The notes below the pieces were generated by a model. The model was given only the letters and a program-made list of their open reading frames with translations. It made no database searches and had not been told where the DNA came from. A DNA stretch of 64,000 nucleotides. Source: Tetrahymena elliotti 4EA. Its lineage: Eukaryota; Ciliophora; Oligohymenophorea; Hymenostomatida; Tetrahymenidae. The stretch lies in NCBI GenBank assembly GCA_000231825.2, contig JH720297.1, forward strand, positions 1,441,617 through 1,505,616, written 5' to 3'. Positions within the stretch are counted from its first letter, which is position 1; every line of letters starts with the position of its first letter. The translations under genes were made by a program, and so were the position numbers. Shown here one piece after another: positions 13,823 through 26,682 of the stretch.

Positions 13823-15130
13823 CTGCAAACAACCAATAAAGAAACACTTTGCTATTCAAATATTTGCCAGTCAATTAAAGCTAAGTCTAAATGCTAGTTA
13901 ATTATTTAATAGTTGTAGTTGTTATTGTTATTGCTGTTGTTTATAAAAAATAAACTCTAAAGCTATTTAATAAATGATATTACTGCTAAGCAATCTATAT
14001 TATTTGCTTCTTTAATCTATTTGATTATTATCAATTCTATCACAAGCAAAATAACAAGCAAGCAAACAAACAAACAAACAAAGTATTAAGTGAAAAAAGC
14101 AAATTAAATGAAATTTGATATTTTTAAAGCAAACTCTTTCAGTAATTTAATTATAATCGTACAAAACCCATATATACGTTATAAATTATCTTATGAAAAT
14201 CTTCAATCAAAGTCAAATTAATAAGCAATCTTCATATCATTTATTGTTTACAAAATCTTTAAATCATTCAAATTGCAAATTCTTTTTTAAATGCAATTCC
14301 AACATATTCTTCTCTTCGCTCTTGATAATTTGCTCTAGTGAAATTTATCTCTTTTGCTATTTAAAGATAAAGACTAAAGCAAGTATAAAAACATCATTTT
14401 ATTTATCGAGAGACTTAAACTTTCCACTAATTTTCCAAAATTTATTTTTATGTTAAATTTATTTTAAATAAAATTTATTTCATTTAAAAATTAAAAAAAT
14501 TTCGTTTGTTAATAAGATTAAAATCTTTTTTAAAAAATAAATCATAATAATAATTAATTAATCTTTCTTCATTCAATTAAAATAATAATTAATTAATTAA
14601 TTAACAACTGTTTTTGTTTTCTAAAAATTTTACACCAAGTATTACTTAATATCACTCCGATTTTGAATAAAAATCAAATTAACATCAAATTTATATTTTA
14701 TCAAAAGTTAAAAACATAAAGACAAACAAATTTAATTTATTTTCAAAATTAGGACATACTGAATTTGAATTTCTTAAAAAGATATTAAATGAGCTAAATT
14801 TTTATAAGGTATTATTATTTTAAGAAAACTTGAATAAAGGTAACCTCATTTAATTAGTTTTACTATTAAATAAGTGAAAGAAACAAGTTTTATAAAAATA
14901 TTTAATTATGATGTATATTCCACTGAATTGTATTCAAATAAATGATTATTTACTTCATTTTCTTTTGAAAAAAACTCAAAAATTAAAACTAACATTCTAT
15001 AAATTTTCATCTAAATTTTGCTTTAGAAACACAATTAATTATAAATTATTAATTAAATAATATATTTTTAATGGTGTATTTATTTGCTGAAATAAATTTA
15101 AAATAATAGAATTCCTTCCAAATCTATTTT
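13823..15130. other. Intergenic; upstream region of TBC gene with (AAAC)n microsatellite
   Basis: Contains a run of CAAA/AAAC units at about 14057-14083 directly upstream of the TBC gene, then very AT-rich DNA with TTAATTAA-type tracts. A Phe/Ser/Leu-rich plus-strand ORF at 14193-14456 has no homology that I recognise and base composition like its surroundings, so I do not call it a gene. Confidence 0.5.
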
Positions 15131-16620
15131 TCACAATTGAAGTTTTGATAATCTTAAAACAGATTTAACTTTAGGAGCTTATTTAGTCCTTTCTATCTGA
15201 AGATCCAAATCCATTTTTTCTATAATTGGATCAAATTTATCTTCACCTTCAGTATTTTCTTCCTCTTCCTCTTGTTGATCTACATTTTAATTATTATTTT
15301 CTGACTAATCATCTTCAGAAACTGGAGCTTCTTTCTATTCTTCATCCTAATAATTGACTTTGAGATCAAACTCATCTTCATCACTGTCAGGAATATATTT
15401 ATCTACATTTTTTTCTTTCAAATATTCCTTTAAGATATTCTAAATATCATATATTAATATTAAATTCTTCATTTTTTTGCAAAGAAATAAATTTACCTTG
15501 CACTACTTTTTATAAGATTTAACTGGTGGGTCAAGCAGCTTTTATTATAGCTTCTCTTTTATCTGTTTACTATCTACAATTTCTTCGTTTTAATCATACA
15601 TTAAAATTTCAAAGAAAAATGTGCTAAAGAATGTCAAACTTGATCCATGATAATTAACTTTACATTTATTTAAATGCAAAACCAATTCCTTAATTTATTA
15701 AATAAAATAACTTCAAACTCATTTTGTTTTTAAAAGATTTACTCTGATTTCATCATTTCTATCCTTGACATAAATTTGAAGTTTATTTTTTAGCTTAGTT
15801 CCTGAATATTCAGCATTAGTTGCCAATTTTGCTTAAGATTATTCTAATTTTAATACTTCGTTTTATTTATTTTCTTCCTAACTAACTTTTTCAATAATTT
15901 CATTCATAGCAAATAGTTCTTTCAGCTATAGTTCAAAATCATTAATTAAGTCCTCCAAAATCTTAATTTATTCTAACAAATAATTGATTGAAGGAATAGC
16001 TTGAGTTTCTAAAAAGCTTATCTAATTTATATTTCAAATCATACTTTCAAACAAGTTTTTAAAAAAATCTATTTTACAAATTGTCTAAGCTATTTTAAAG
16101 AATACTCTTAGGCATGGCAATATTTCTAGAAAGTTTATTTTGTTGCCTCTATATCTTCAGAAGGAATCACTTTTTTCCTGCAAAATTCTATATTTTTTAA
16201 CTCCTTTTGTATATAAGTTTATTGATTCTTAATATACAATTAAAATTAAGTGCCAAGTGATGAAACGAGCAATCTATCTTTTTAAAGTATGTAGCGTAAA
16301 TCTTCTAATTTTATTGTTTGTTTTTTCTTCTCTTCTACTTCTGGCTGTTTTTTGCTAACTTAAGCAAATTTTGAAGGCCCTGCACCAGCTTTCTTTTTTT
16401 ACTAAGCTTCATAATTCTATTTTCCTCCTTATTTGTCATCTTTACCTTTTTTTGCATAAAATAATTCACTTAATCAATCCTAACTTTGAAAGATTTAAAT
16501 TCTTAAACATCTAAAGATGATAAATAATGTAATTTACTCACTTTATATGCTTATTTCTTTACTTTATGATTCCTATTCTTTTGTTAGTTTGGTTGGATCT
16601 GGCTTGAAAATTTATTTCAT
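15131..16620 (-). CDS. Coiled-coil protein with acidic C-terminus, unrecognised
   Basis: ATG at 16620 (MKQIFKPDPTKLTKEQ), TGA at 15131-15133. At least four AT-rich introns; for example GT-AG joining ...LKQLRQF to ISFLETQAIPS near 16.08 kb keeps the frame, and a GTGAGT donor joins the first exon to SKDDKQGGKQNYEAQQ. The protein has a basic Lys/Gln-rich N-terminus (AGAGPSKFAQVSKKQPEVEE), a central helical region with heptad-like Leu/Ile spacing (LEDLRYILKRDRLLVSSLG; INYLLEQIKILEDLINDFEL), and an acidic tail (VDKYIPDSDEDEFDL, QQEEEEENTEGEDKFDP) ending VLRLSKLQL. Length about 370-400 residues. Composition resembles ciliary or cytoskeletal coiled-coil proteins, but I cannot name a family. Transcription strand and stop are secure; exon limits are approximate. 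Confidence 0.6.
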
Positions 16621-17789
16621 TTTAAGAACAGATATTATAAATATATCTTTTTTAACTATAAAAAATAATATGCTTGCTTTTTAGAAGTAGCTGCAGCCTA
16701 ATAATTACTTAAATAAAAAATACAATAATCAAATAATAAATATCTAAAATTTATAAAAATATTGAAAATGCGAAATTTAAATTTTTTGTTGGTTTTAAAT
16801 GAAAAATATATCTTTCAATGATTTTTGTAAAAACTAATTATTGATTATTACCTAGCAATCTGTCCAACTAAAAATACTAATTAATAACTATCCCTTCATT
16901 TTATAACAATTTATTTTTTAAATTCATACAACTAATAATAATTTTTGATGTCCGCTATTTTTTCTAAACCAAAAACAAATAATTTTCTAATATTTAATCT
17001 TGCTAAAAATTTAAACAGACAGATATTTATTTTTCTTTTAAAATATTTTATTTCTTTTAAAAAAGAGTAAAAACAGAAATTTTCCCAAAAAACCAAAAAA
17101 TAAAATTTTTTTGCATGTTGAATGCTGGATACTTACTCCAATTAAAATGGAGGAAATGAAAAATTATTTTGCAATACTTTCAACTCTCAATACTATTTAA
17201 AATAATAATTTCTTATTAATTAAAAAAAATGTAGGATAAAATTAAAAAATATTAAAAATAAATATCTTCTATTTTCTCAAAATTAGCTCATCGTAAATTG
17301 TAAGAACAAATTTGAGAAAATTATGAGAAATTAGTATTAATATTTTATATAAATTGTTTGGAAATGCTAATTAAATTTATAATTTTATAATAAGTCAATA
17401 AATTCATATTCAATTAAATAGAAAATTCAAAAAAATAAATTAATGTCAACATAAAACACAAAACGTTTTAAAAAACTTACTGAAGTACTTACTCTTAATT
17501 TTTTACAGATAATTTATATTTTAACTTTTACTAATCAAAAGTTACAAAGCACTGATCTATCTTCGTATCTAATTCTAGATGCAGATTTAAAGTAAGTTTA
17601 TTAATTTATCTTTAAAGTAATTTAATATTTAAATGTTGACTCTTAAATTAAGGTAAGCAACTGGCTGAGTTAATTTATTAGTTTTAACAGATATTTTTTT
17701 GGTTTATTCATTAATCTTTATTGGTCAAATTTAATTTACATTTTGATATCTTTATCTTTCTTTCAATTCAATATTTTTTTAATAATTAT
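16621..17789. other. Intergenic, AT-rich
   Basis: Upstream region of the coiled-coil gene and left flank of the tandem array. The last 200 bases contain partial words of the array unit, such as a Thr-less TTATTAATCTTTATTGGTC stretch near 17710, so the array boundary is not sharp. No gene seen. Confidence 0.4.
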
Positions 17790-20700
17790 TTAAAGATGGG
17801 ATGGTCTTGGCCAAACGGGAGCATAAAAATTAGGAACTATCTTGTCATAATGCTCTAATCTTTAGGCTTTGATTCTTGACCTCTCGTAATAATATTTTTT
17901 CAATAATGATTATGCATTTTTAAGTAAATAAATACTAACTTATGAGTGACAGGATATTAATTTATTTGGTTGATACTTGGATCATTTATTAATCTTTATT
18001 GATCGTTTTTAAATTAAATCACATTTTTATCTCTTTTCATTCTTTAAATATTTCTTTATTAAAAATTTAATCATTTTTTATCAGGACTAGTATGATTTTT
18101 GATATGGGAACATAAGGATTAGGGTCTGGCTTAGCAAAATGCTCTAATCTAAAAACCTTAACTCTTGGCCTCTCGTAAAAAATTTTTTTCAATTATAACT
18201 AAGCATTTTTTGAGTTAATAAAGATTTTAATTTATGCGCAACAACCTGAATGACTAATTTCTTTGGTTGGTATTTGACTCATTTATTAATTTTATTAATT
18301 GCTTTTAAAATTTAGTTCACATTTTTATCTTTTTCTATTTTTTTTTGCTAAATTTTATTTTTTAACAATTTTTTAAAAGGTCTAATAATATTAGTGATAA
18401 GGGTTTATAAGGGTTAGGATCCGACTTAGCACAATGCTCTAATTTATAAACTTTGACTATTGACCTCTAGTAAAAATATTTTTTTAATTTAAATTATGCA
18501 TTTTTGAGTAAATAAACATATTAATTGACTGGTTCATTTACTTGGATATTAGGCTTATTAATTAATTTTTATTATTTTTTTCATCTAGATTTCACATTAT
18601 TATCTTTCTTCTTTTTCTCATTCTTTAAATATTTTATTATTTTTTAAAAGATCTAATGATATTAGTTAAATGGGAACAGAAGGATTAGCATCTGGATTAG
18701 CAAAATGCTCAAATGTTTAAACTTTGACACTTAACTTCAAGTAAACATAGTTTTTAAATATTTATCATACATTTTTAAGTCAATAAAATGAGTGATAGAT
18801 TAATTTATTAGAGTGATGATGTATGTTTGGCTCATACTTTGACTTTTATTCCTGTTAAAAAATTTAATTCTCATCTTTATCTTTTTCTTTAAATATTCCT
18901 TTATTCAATAATTTTTTTATTAAAAGGAGAAATAATATTGGTGAAAAAGGTACATAAGGATTAGGATCTGGTTTAGCAAAATGCTCTAATCTCTAAACTT
19001 TAACTCTTAACCTCTAGTAAAAATAATTTTTATTAATTCTGCATTTTTGAGTAAACAAACATATCAATTCATGAGAGATTACCTGACTAATTTTTTAGTC
19101 AAATTTGGCTCATTAATTTTTTTTTTCTAATTTAGTTCACGTTTTTTATATTTTTGTGATTCTTTCAATATTTGATAATTTTTTAAAAGTGGGAATAATA
19201 TCGGTGAAATGGGCATATAAGGATTAGGATCTGGATTAGCAGAATGTTCTAATTTGTAAAATTTAAATCTATACCTCTAGTAAAAATATCTTTAGAATAT
19301 TAATTATGCATTTTTGAGCAAATAAATACTAAAATTTATGAGTAACTGACTAACTAATTTATTTGTGTTGAAATGATATTTTTTATTCCTCATTCATTAA
19401 TTTTTATTTGTTGATTTGAAATTTAGTTAACATTTTTATCTTTAACTAATTTTATCGATAAATATTTCTTTATTCAATACTTTATTTTTTTAAGGAAAAA
19501 TAATTTTGGCTAAAAGGAAGCATAAAAATTAGGATCCACTTTAGCAAAATGCTCACATCTCAAAATTTTGACTCTTATCCTCTAGTAAAAATCATTTTCA
19601 ATATTAATTTTTCTCTTGTGTAAAAAAAGATCATAATTTAGGAGTGATTAATTGACTTTTTATTTAGTTGATATTTATTTCATTCTTAAATATTTATTTG
19701 TTGTTTTCTAATTTAATTCACAATATCATCTTTTTCTTAATATTTCAGCATTCTTTATTGTTTTTTATTGAATCTATTATATTTTTTTAATTTTAAAAGG
19801 TAGAATAAGTTAGGGGAAATAGGAGCTAAGGAATTAGGATCAGGCTTAGAAAAATGCTCTAATCTTTAAAGCTTGACTATTGATCTCAAGTAAAAAAAGT
19901 TTTTCAATATTAATTATGTATTTTTGAGTGAATAAAAAATTTAATTCATGAGGCACTGACTGACTGCCTTACTAATTTATTCAGCCTTTATCTGACTTGT
20001 TCATTAATTTTTTGCTTGCTGTTTGAAGATTTAATTCAAATTTTCAATTTTTTCTCATTCTTTCAATATTTCTTTATTAACATTTTATGCTTTTTTAATT
20101 TTTTAAAAGTGGAAATAATATTGGTTAAGTGGGAGCCTAAAATTTAGGATCAAGCTTGGCAGCATGCTAAAATATCTAAACTTTGAATCTTTACCTCTAG
20201 TAAAATATTTATTTATTATTTTTAGAGTGAGAAATGACTTTAATTTATGAGCTGCTAACTAATTAATTTAGCAGATATTTGGCTTAAATAAAAATTTTAA
20301 TTTGTTGTTTCACATTTAATTTACATTTGTTTTTTTTGATTATTTCAATTCAATATTTTTTATTTTTATAATTTTGTAAAAGGTCTAATAATATTGGTGA
20401 CTTGGGAGTGCAAGTATTAGGGTCTGGCTTAGGAAATTGCTTTAATCTCAAAACTTTGGTCCTTAACCTCAAGTAAAAATAATTTATAAATATTATTAGG
20501 GATTTTTAAGTAAATAAAGACTATGATTTATAAGTTATTCATTGGTTGATATCTGGCAATTAATCTTTGTTGTTGTTATCAAATTTAATTTGCTTTTTTA
20601 TCTTTTTCAATATTTTTTCTTAAAATAAATTTTTTAAAAAGATCTAATAATGTTAGTGAATTGGGCATATAAGGATTAGGATACGAATTAGCAAAATGCT

Positions 20701-21005
20701 TTAACCTTTAAACTTTCACTCTTTACCTCTAGTAAAAATAGTTTTTTTCAAAATTAATTATGTATTTTTAGGTAAATAAAAATTTTAATCTATGAGCTAT
20801 TGTGACATATTTATATGGCTAATATTTTGCTCATTCTTTAATTTTTATTTGACGTTTTAGAATTTAGTTTACATTTTTATCTTTTTCTCATTCTTTCAAT
20901 ATTTCTTCGTTCGAAATTTATATTTTTAAATTATTTAAAAGGTTGCATTACATTAGTAAGTAGATGTTAAGATTAAAACTATACAAAGCTCCAAATTTTG
21001 TTAAA
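17790..21005 (-). repeat. Tandem array of about 12 diverged 260-310 bp units
   Basis: Cores recur at about 17795, 18086, 18380, 18650, 18926, 19189, 19492, 19799, 20109, 20381 and 20640, with a decayed twelfth at about 20940. Each core of about 92 bases has a plus-strand word close to TTAGGATCTGGCTTAGC, then AAAATGCTCTAATCT and ACCTCTAGTAAAAAT. The core has essentially no insertions or deletions between copies, while the flanking 170-220 bases vary in length; those flanks still share words (TGCATTTTTGAGTAAATAAA, TTGGCTCATTAATTTTTATT). On the minus strand the core reads open (no TGA) in all copies as a peptide like LEHFAKPDPNPYVPIS, preceded by a splice-acceptor-like TTTTTACTAG. No consistent splice donor follows. 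It may be a satellite-like repeat or a gene of duplicated exons; see findings. Confidence 0.85.
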
Positions 21006-22666
21006 TTATTTTGTCTTGCATGAAAGAAATATTAATTTCTTACTAAAGGAATAACAAGAATAAAACATACATTTATTTATTTTCTAAATGAAAATATAAT
21101 TATTTATATTTTATCTACAATCAAAATAAATCATAAATTTTTCTTAAAATTTATTTCTTATTGACTTATTTTGTTAGATTTCTTAGAATTTTTTAAATAA
21201 AATTGTTTTAACTATTTGAATTGAGTCTTTTTGATAATTTATTATTTCCTAATAAAAAAAGATAGATTTAAACTTTTGAAATTAAAATTTACTAATAATA
21301 TCCTAAACAAATAATTCCTAATATTTTCCTCATTAAATAAAACTATATATCTTTCTAATCAAAATTTTGTTAAAAATAATATATACAAAATATTTCCAAC
21401 AAAGAAAATAACATGATTAAGTATAAAAATATAAAGATTATGATATATTGATGTTTTACTCGTTAGTTAAAATTAAATTCTAATTAATATTTGTAATTAA
21501 AATTCAGATCCGACAAATCGAATAATTTTCTATGATTAATTTGCATATTAATTAGATATAACAAAAAGCTTATTAAATTTTTATTTGTTAGTTTCCACAC
21601 ACTTATCATATTTGAAATACTTTACAAAAATTACAATTTATATTTGAAATCTGTGTTTTAATTTATGCCAAAAACTATTTATTTTATAGAACTAAAGAAT
21701 AAATAATTCACAAATAAATCATAAATTTAATAAATTTTATGTTAAAATTTTCTTTCTATTTTGAAATATCAAAATAAAAGGCTGAATAAACAACTTTAAA
21801 TATTTTTCTCGTAAAATTGATAGTTGAGAATTTATGAAAATAAATCTTTTTATGAATTTTTATTACGATGAAGCGTGTTAGTAAAACAATTTAAAAATAA
21901 AAATCTGATAGAAATTAAATTCTTTACACTTTTTTTCACAAAATATCTAATAAATAAAAAGACTGATTGTTTATTATTATTATCATCTAAATAATTCGAA
22001 ATTTTTTTAATTTTTCATCAAAAAAATGATGAGATTTTACCCTTGTAATAAGTAAGCAGAAAATTTCAAAACTCCAGAAAGATAACCATTTGAAAAAATT
22101 TATTTATTTTTGACATTTTAATCACATAAAATAAATTTATTCTAGAGCAAAAAATATGAATTCATTTTTTAAATATGATTACGGTGCAGATGAATTAATT
22201 AAATAAATTTTTGAAATGAATTTACTTACAGTTCTAAAAATAAAAAATTGACTTTTATTAAGAATAACATTCAAATCATTAATTCAGTGTAAGTAAAAGA
22301 AATCCTTTTTGTTTATATGAGAGTGAAATTATTAATTTACTACTAGATAAAAGAATTAGGATAAAGTTAAAAAAATTAGAGTTACTGTTATTGCAATATG
22401 TGTAAGTAAATTTAGTAATTCTTTCTCTAAAAATATTTACATTCTTTAAATTTTACACAAATTTTATTTTTAAATTAATAATACATATTTTTTAATTATA
22501 TAAATTGTGGTTTTTCGCAAACAAATCTATCTGATAATTAAAAACTTTAAAATTATTCAACAATAATTTTAAGCGAAAAGCAAGCAAAAGCCCAGTTTAC
22601 CCCAAAAAAAAGCTACTTTTTATAAATACATTTTATATAAATAAATTAAAAGGTACTTCTATCTTC
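21006..22666. other. Intergenic, AT-rich
   Basis: Lies between the tandem array and the MFS transporter. It is composed of A/T tracts with no ORF of coding character on either strand. The last 100 bases (AAGCAAGCAAAAGCCCAG, then A-runs and a TATAAATA at about 22620) are the likely promoter and leader of the transporter. Confidence 0.45.
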
Positions 22667-24232
22667 ATGCCTGGAAGAAATTATCAGCATAAGTCTTCAT
22701 CTTAGCTCTTTTTGAGAGTTTAGAGTGTTTGTACTGGAGCAATCTATCAAGGGTATACACTCACTGAAATGCTCTTTACAGGAAACTACATATTAAGTAA
22801 GTATGGATTTGAAATCTTCGATATGTCAGAATCAGACAAACCTTAAACAGAGAAATCACGTTTAATGACAATTCTCATAGGACCTATTTTATGTATCGCT
22901 GGTATAATAACTACTTACTTTACTCCTCATTACACAACAAAGCTTGAAAGACGTCAATGTATGATGATCTCAGATATCATCTTCTTGATTGCTACAGTTT
23001 TCACTCAATTGCCTGCTTGGGAGTTATTCATGGTTGCTCGTCTTCTTATGGGCGTTTCCTGTGGTATTGATCTTATGATCACTCCTCTTTATATTCGTGA
23101 AGTTTCTCCTGATAATATGGCTGCAAAAACTGGATCTCTATTTCAGGCAAATATATTTGTTGGTGTAATCTCTGGTTTCTTGATGTCTATTCCTGTTGAT
23201 GATTTTGTATCCAATGGCTAAACAGGAAACAATTGGCGTTGGGTTTTCATTTTACCTGCTGCCTTCTCCCTTTAACGTCTTATTTCTCTTTTCTTCTTCT
23301 ATAAGACAGATACTCCTTATTACTATTATAGAAATCGTTAGCATGAAAAAGGTAGACAAGCATTAGAGTAAATTTATCAATAAAAATTTGTCAAAAAATT
23401 TGAATAGCAACTCTTAGGGCCAGGTTCAGTAGATGTCCCTGAAATCAAATAGCGTAATCTAACTGAAGAAAGGGAAAGTGCTACTTCAGAAGAGAATATT
23501 ATTAATGACAGATTAAAGCAAATTACAAATGAATAAGAACACTCTTACCAAAATCGTTTGCGTGTAGGTTTAGTTATTAATTTATGTCAATAAATGACAG
23601 GCTGTACTGCTATGATAGGTCTTTCTCCAAGTGTCATTGGCCTTATTACTGATGATTATGAAACAAAACGCTGCATGATCTTAGGTACTTACTTGTTCCT
23701 CTTCTTCGTTGCTACTTTAGGTGTAGGTTTCAATCGTAAATTAGCTCGTAAGAAATATCTTGTAGGAGGTTTCTTATTATGTGGTATTTTCTAAATAGCT
23801 CTTGCAATTATTAGTCACTTCACTAGCAATTTAAAAAGTGACACTACTCTCTAGTTTGTGTTTTTAGTCTTTTTGTTCTTCTTTTATGCTTCTTACAACT
23901 TTACTGTTGGTCCTGTTACTGTGATACTTACCTCTGATATTCTCAAGGATAGAGGATTTAGTTACAGTATTATGATGAACTGGGTAGGAGTTTTCTTATC
24001 TATTATGCTCCTTATCAATCCTGAGTAATATCTTAATCACATTATTTATGGAGCTTTTGCTTTTATTGGGTTTGTCTTCTCTGTAAAATACATTGTAGAA
24101 ACTAAATGGCTTAATTTCAACGACATTCAAGATCTTTATCAAGACATTGATCAAAATTTACACGAATCTTTTTATAGCAAATAAAAATAAGACAATGAAG
24201 GAAATGCTAAACAGCACTTATTAGAAAATTGA
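22667..24232 (+). CDS. MFS sugar-transporter-like membrane protein
   Basis: Single exon, ATG at 22667, TGA at 24230-24232, 521 residues. Major facilitator, sugar-porter type: an N-terminal segment TGAIYQGYTLTEML, then about 12 hydrophobic helices. Family features seen: the TM2-3 basic loop (LERRQCMMISD), the TM4 segment VARLLMGVSCGIDLMITPLY with IREVSP (the PESPR-like region) at about residues 122-150, a long central hydrophilic loop (about 215-300), Gln-Gln-Met-Thr-Gly at about 308-312 in TM7 where sugar porters carry QQxTG, and VETKW near residue 476 matching the PETKG motif. Expected role: uptake of hexose or related solute at the plasma membrane. Codon use is less AT-extreme than surrounding DNA, typical of well-expressed ciliate genes. 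Substrate is not predictable. The stop codon lies at the junction of a 34-base tandem duplication. Confidence 0.88.
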
Positions 24233-24264
24233 AGGAAATGCTAAACAGCACTGATGAGAAAATT
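24197..24264 (+). repeat. 34-bp tandem duplication across the transporter stop codon
   Basis: 24197-24230 and 24231-24264 are two copies of a unit starting GAAGGAAATGCTAAACAGCA and ending GAAAATT. They differ only where TTATTA in copy 1 is TGATGA in copy 2. The TGA stop of the transporter is formed by the last T of copy 1 and the first GA of copy 2. Confidence 0.95.
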
Positions 24265-25695
24265 GATAATTTTTTATATTAAAATGTTATGATGATGAAT
24301 GAAATATTTTCATTAAATGTATATTTATTTTTATTGGTTGGTACCTTTTATTATTTCTAGTTAAAATCATAATTAAAAAAAACACAATTAAACTAAAATT
24401 TTATCATTTTTCCTTGAATCTATATTGAAAAAATTTATTCCTTAGTCTTCTAAAATATTTAATAAAAACTTAATAATTTATTCGTGGATAGCAAAAAATT
24501 TTGTGGTAAAAAAGAAATATCATACAAACAACTTTTCCAATTAAATTAATTACATTAATAAATTAATAATTGTTATTTTTCCACTTCAATTTGGCAGAAA
24601 AAATACTTAATCCCAAGACCTTTCTCTCAAATATTATTTCCTCGATAATCATTAAAAACAAAAGATTCGATTTTATTTATAAATGATAAACTTTCCAAAC
24701 AGTAGCTCTAATATTTATCAATTTACAATATTTATTAAGAGTAACTATTTATTTTTTTTCAAAAGCATGAATTTACTTTTTTACATCTTTGTTTTCAATG
24801 AATTGACCTAATTTTTTATTATTAAATTTTGTAACCATATTCCAAAAATCTTGTTATCCCTCAATTTTACATCAAAATCCTCTTTTTCTAAAAAATGCAT
24901 ACTTCTCCAAATACCTTTAGTCAAATACTAAATAAATTAAAAATAAAACAAATAAAGCATTCTAAGCCATTCACCTTCATTTTGACAAATATAGACAAAA
25001 TATAATAATTCAGAAGAATAAAGCCTTTTTTATTTTATTTTTTAATTTTTTTTGTATTTTTGATGCAAATAAATTTAATTCAATAAATTATTAATACTAT
25101 TTATTTAAAGATCAGATGTAATCTTAAAAAAATCTATGTAAATTACCTAATCTGGTAGAAGAAATTATTTTTAGGTTTTATTCTTGTTACTCTCTTATTT
25201 TCTGAAAATTTAAAATATGATAAAAATCAAATATTAACTTCGAATTTCTAAAATTAAACGTCCTATTGTTGGTCTAAACTTATTATCAAATAAATTATTG
25301 ATTCCTCATCATATTAATACTAATCTATTTATCTTAATTAATTATAATAAAATAATCATGTAGATTCTCAAAAAATAAAAACTTAAAATTATTTTTACAA
25401 GGTTAAATTCATTGTAGTAAAATTAAAAAAATATATTTTTTTTTCATTATTTTTATTAAAATAAAATAAATTTAAATTACATTAATTATTGATAATATTT
25501 TTAAGAATTATAATTAAAATATTTTTGTATGTGAAAAATGATGAAATGTGAATAATTAAAATATGTAGTACAGTAAGCAATTAATTTATAATTATTTAAT
25601 ATGATAAACTATTAAATATAAAAATGAGTGCATTTATTTATTTATTTTGTATTGCTTAGACATTATCTTTTATAACTTTAATTAGTAGACCTTAT
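24265..25695. other. Intergenic between convergent genes, AT-rich
   Basis: The transporter (plus) and uS15m (minus) converge here, so it holds two 3' regions. No ORF with coding character and no repeat beyond simple A/T runs was seen. Confidence 0.5.
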
Positions 25696-26682
25696 TCAAA
25701 TAGTTTTAACTTATCTGTTAGGTTCACCTCTAAAGTTAGCCTTATGGTGACCATTAAGAGGAGGTTGATCAGGAATACAGAATTCTTCACAGATCCACTT
25801 GTAACGATGATAATCAGTGAATCTTAAATAGTCTAACCATTTTCTTCTTTCTTCTAACAATCTAACTAAAGCTCTTCCTGCATATTTATCCTATCTGTTT
25901 TCTTAGCAGTGTTTAATCATTTTAATTAACTTTTCAGTTCTAACAGCAACTTTTTTTATTTATAAAAGGATTTTTGAATTTAAATTGATTTCATAAAAAT
26001 ATTTAAAATAGATTTTATCATGATCATATCAATTATTCTTATTTAAAATCTAGAATATTTATTTATTAATATTTGTGATTTTTTTATGTATTAATTAATC
26101 CTTTAATATATTTAATTTTAATTTCAGTGTTTCTTACCTTGAATAGCAGCAGAACCAGTATCTCTAGGAGAAACCTTGAATTTTTAAATAGCTTGTTGAA
26201 CTTTAAATTAGGTAATTTCAAAAGGAGAAGCGTTATTTAATTTTAAAGCTGTCTTAACCATATCATTGTAAGGTTCTAATTCTTCACTAGTAAAACCTGC
26301 TTTATAGCTTTTTAAAAGATTGAAATATTAATTTAATATCATTATTTGATTGCATCTATCAAAAAAAAGCCCAATATTTGATTAATTAGAAGAAAATTAT
26401 TTTATTTGAATAAGCCTGAAAGTAAAGTATTCAAAATATTATTTTGTAATAATTTTCCCTAAATTTCAAAGATATTTTTCATGCTTTTTGATGAGTATAA
26501 AATCTCATAATATGGCAATTTGAATGTTACTTGGTATTTATTGTCACCTATTCCTTTTATTTTAACTTTTCCATACCCTTAGGAATGAATTCTTCTAAAG
26601 GCTTATCTCTGGCAAATTATCTGCCAGACTTTGACATAGTCATAAGACCTCTCTTAACTACATGAACCAAAGAAACCTACAT
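25696..26682 (-). CDS. Mitochondrial small-subunit ribosomal protein uS15m
   Basis: ATG at 26682, TGA at 25696-25698, three exons, about 195 residues. The uS15 signature is clear: SPRDTGSAAIQ-VAVRTEKL (bacterial DTGSxEVQVAxLT), then HCQENRQDKYAGRALVRLLE and ERRKWLDYLRFTDYHRY (bacterial KDxxSRRGLLxLVxxRRxLLxYLxxxDxxRY). The N-terminus MQVSLVHVVKRGLMTMSKSG is basic, hydroxylated and lacks acidic residues, as expected for a mitochondrial presequence. The intron between AIQ and VAVRTEKL splits the motif exactly (donor GTAAGA at about 26143, acceptor near 25952). A first intron follows ...FIPKGMEK. The C-terminal extension after HRY (CIPDQPPLNGHHKANFRGEP) is longer than in bacteria. Role: binds 16S-type rRNA in the mitoribosomal platform. 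Divergent from the adjacent PPOX-like gene. Confidence 0.85.

Noticed and set aside
14193..14456. 87-residue plus-strand ORF upstream of the TBC gene
   Set aside because: Its composition matches the surrounding AT-rich DNA, and no domain or leader was recognised.
17790..21005. CRISPR-like array
   Set aside because: The units are 260-310 bases long and diverged, the spacers are themselves homologous, no cas genes are present, and the genome is eukaryotic.
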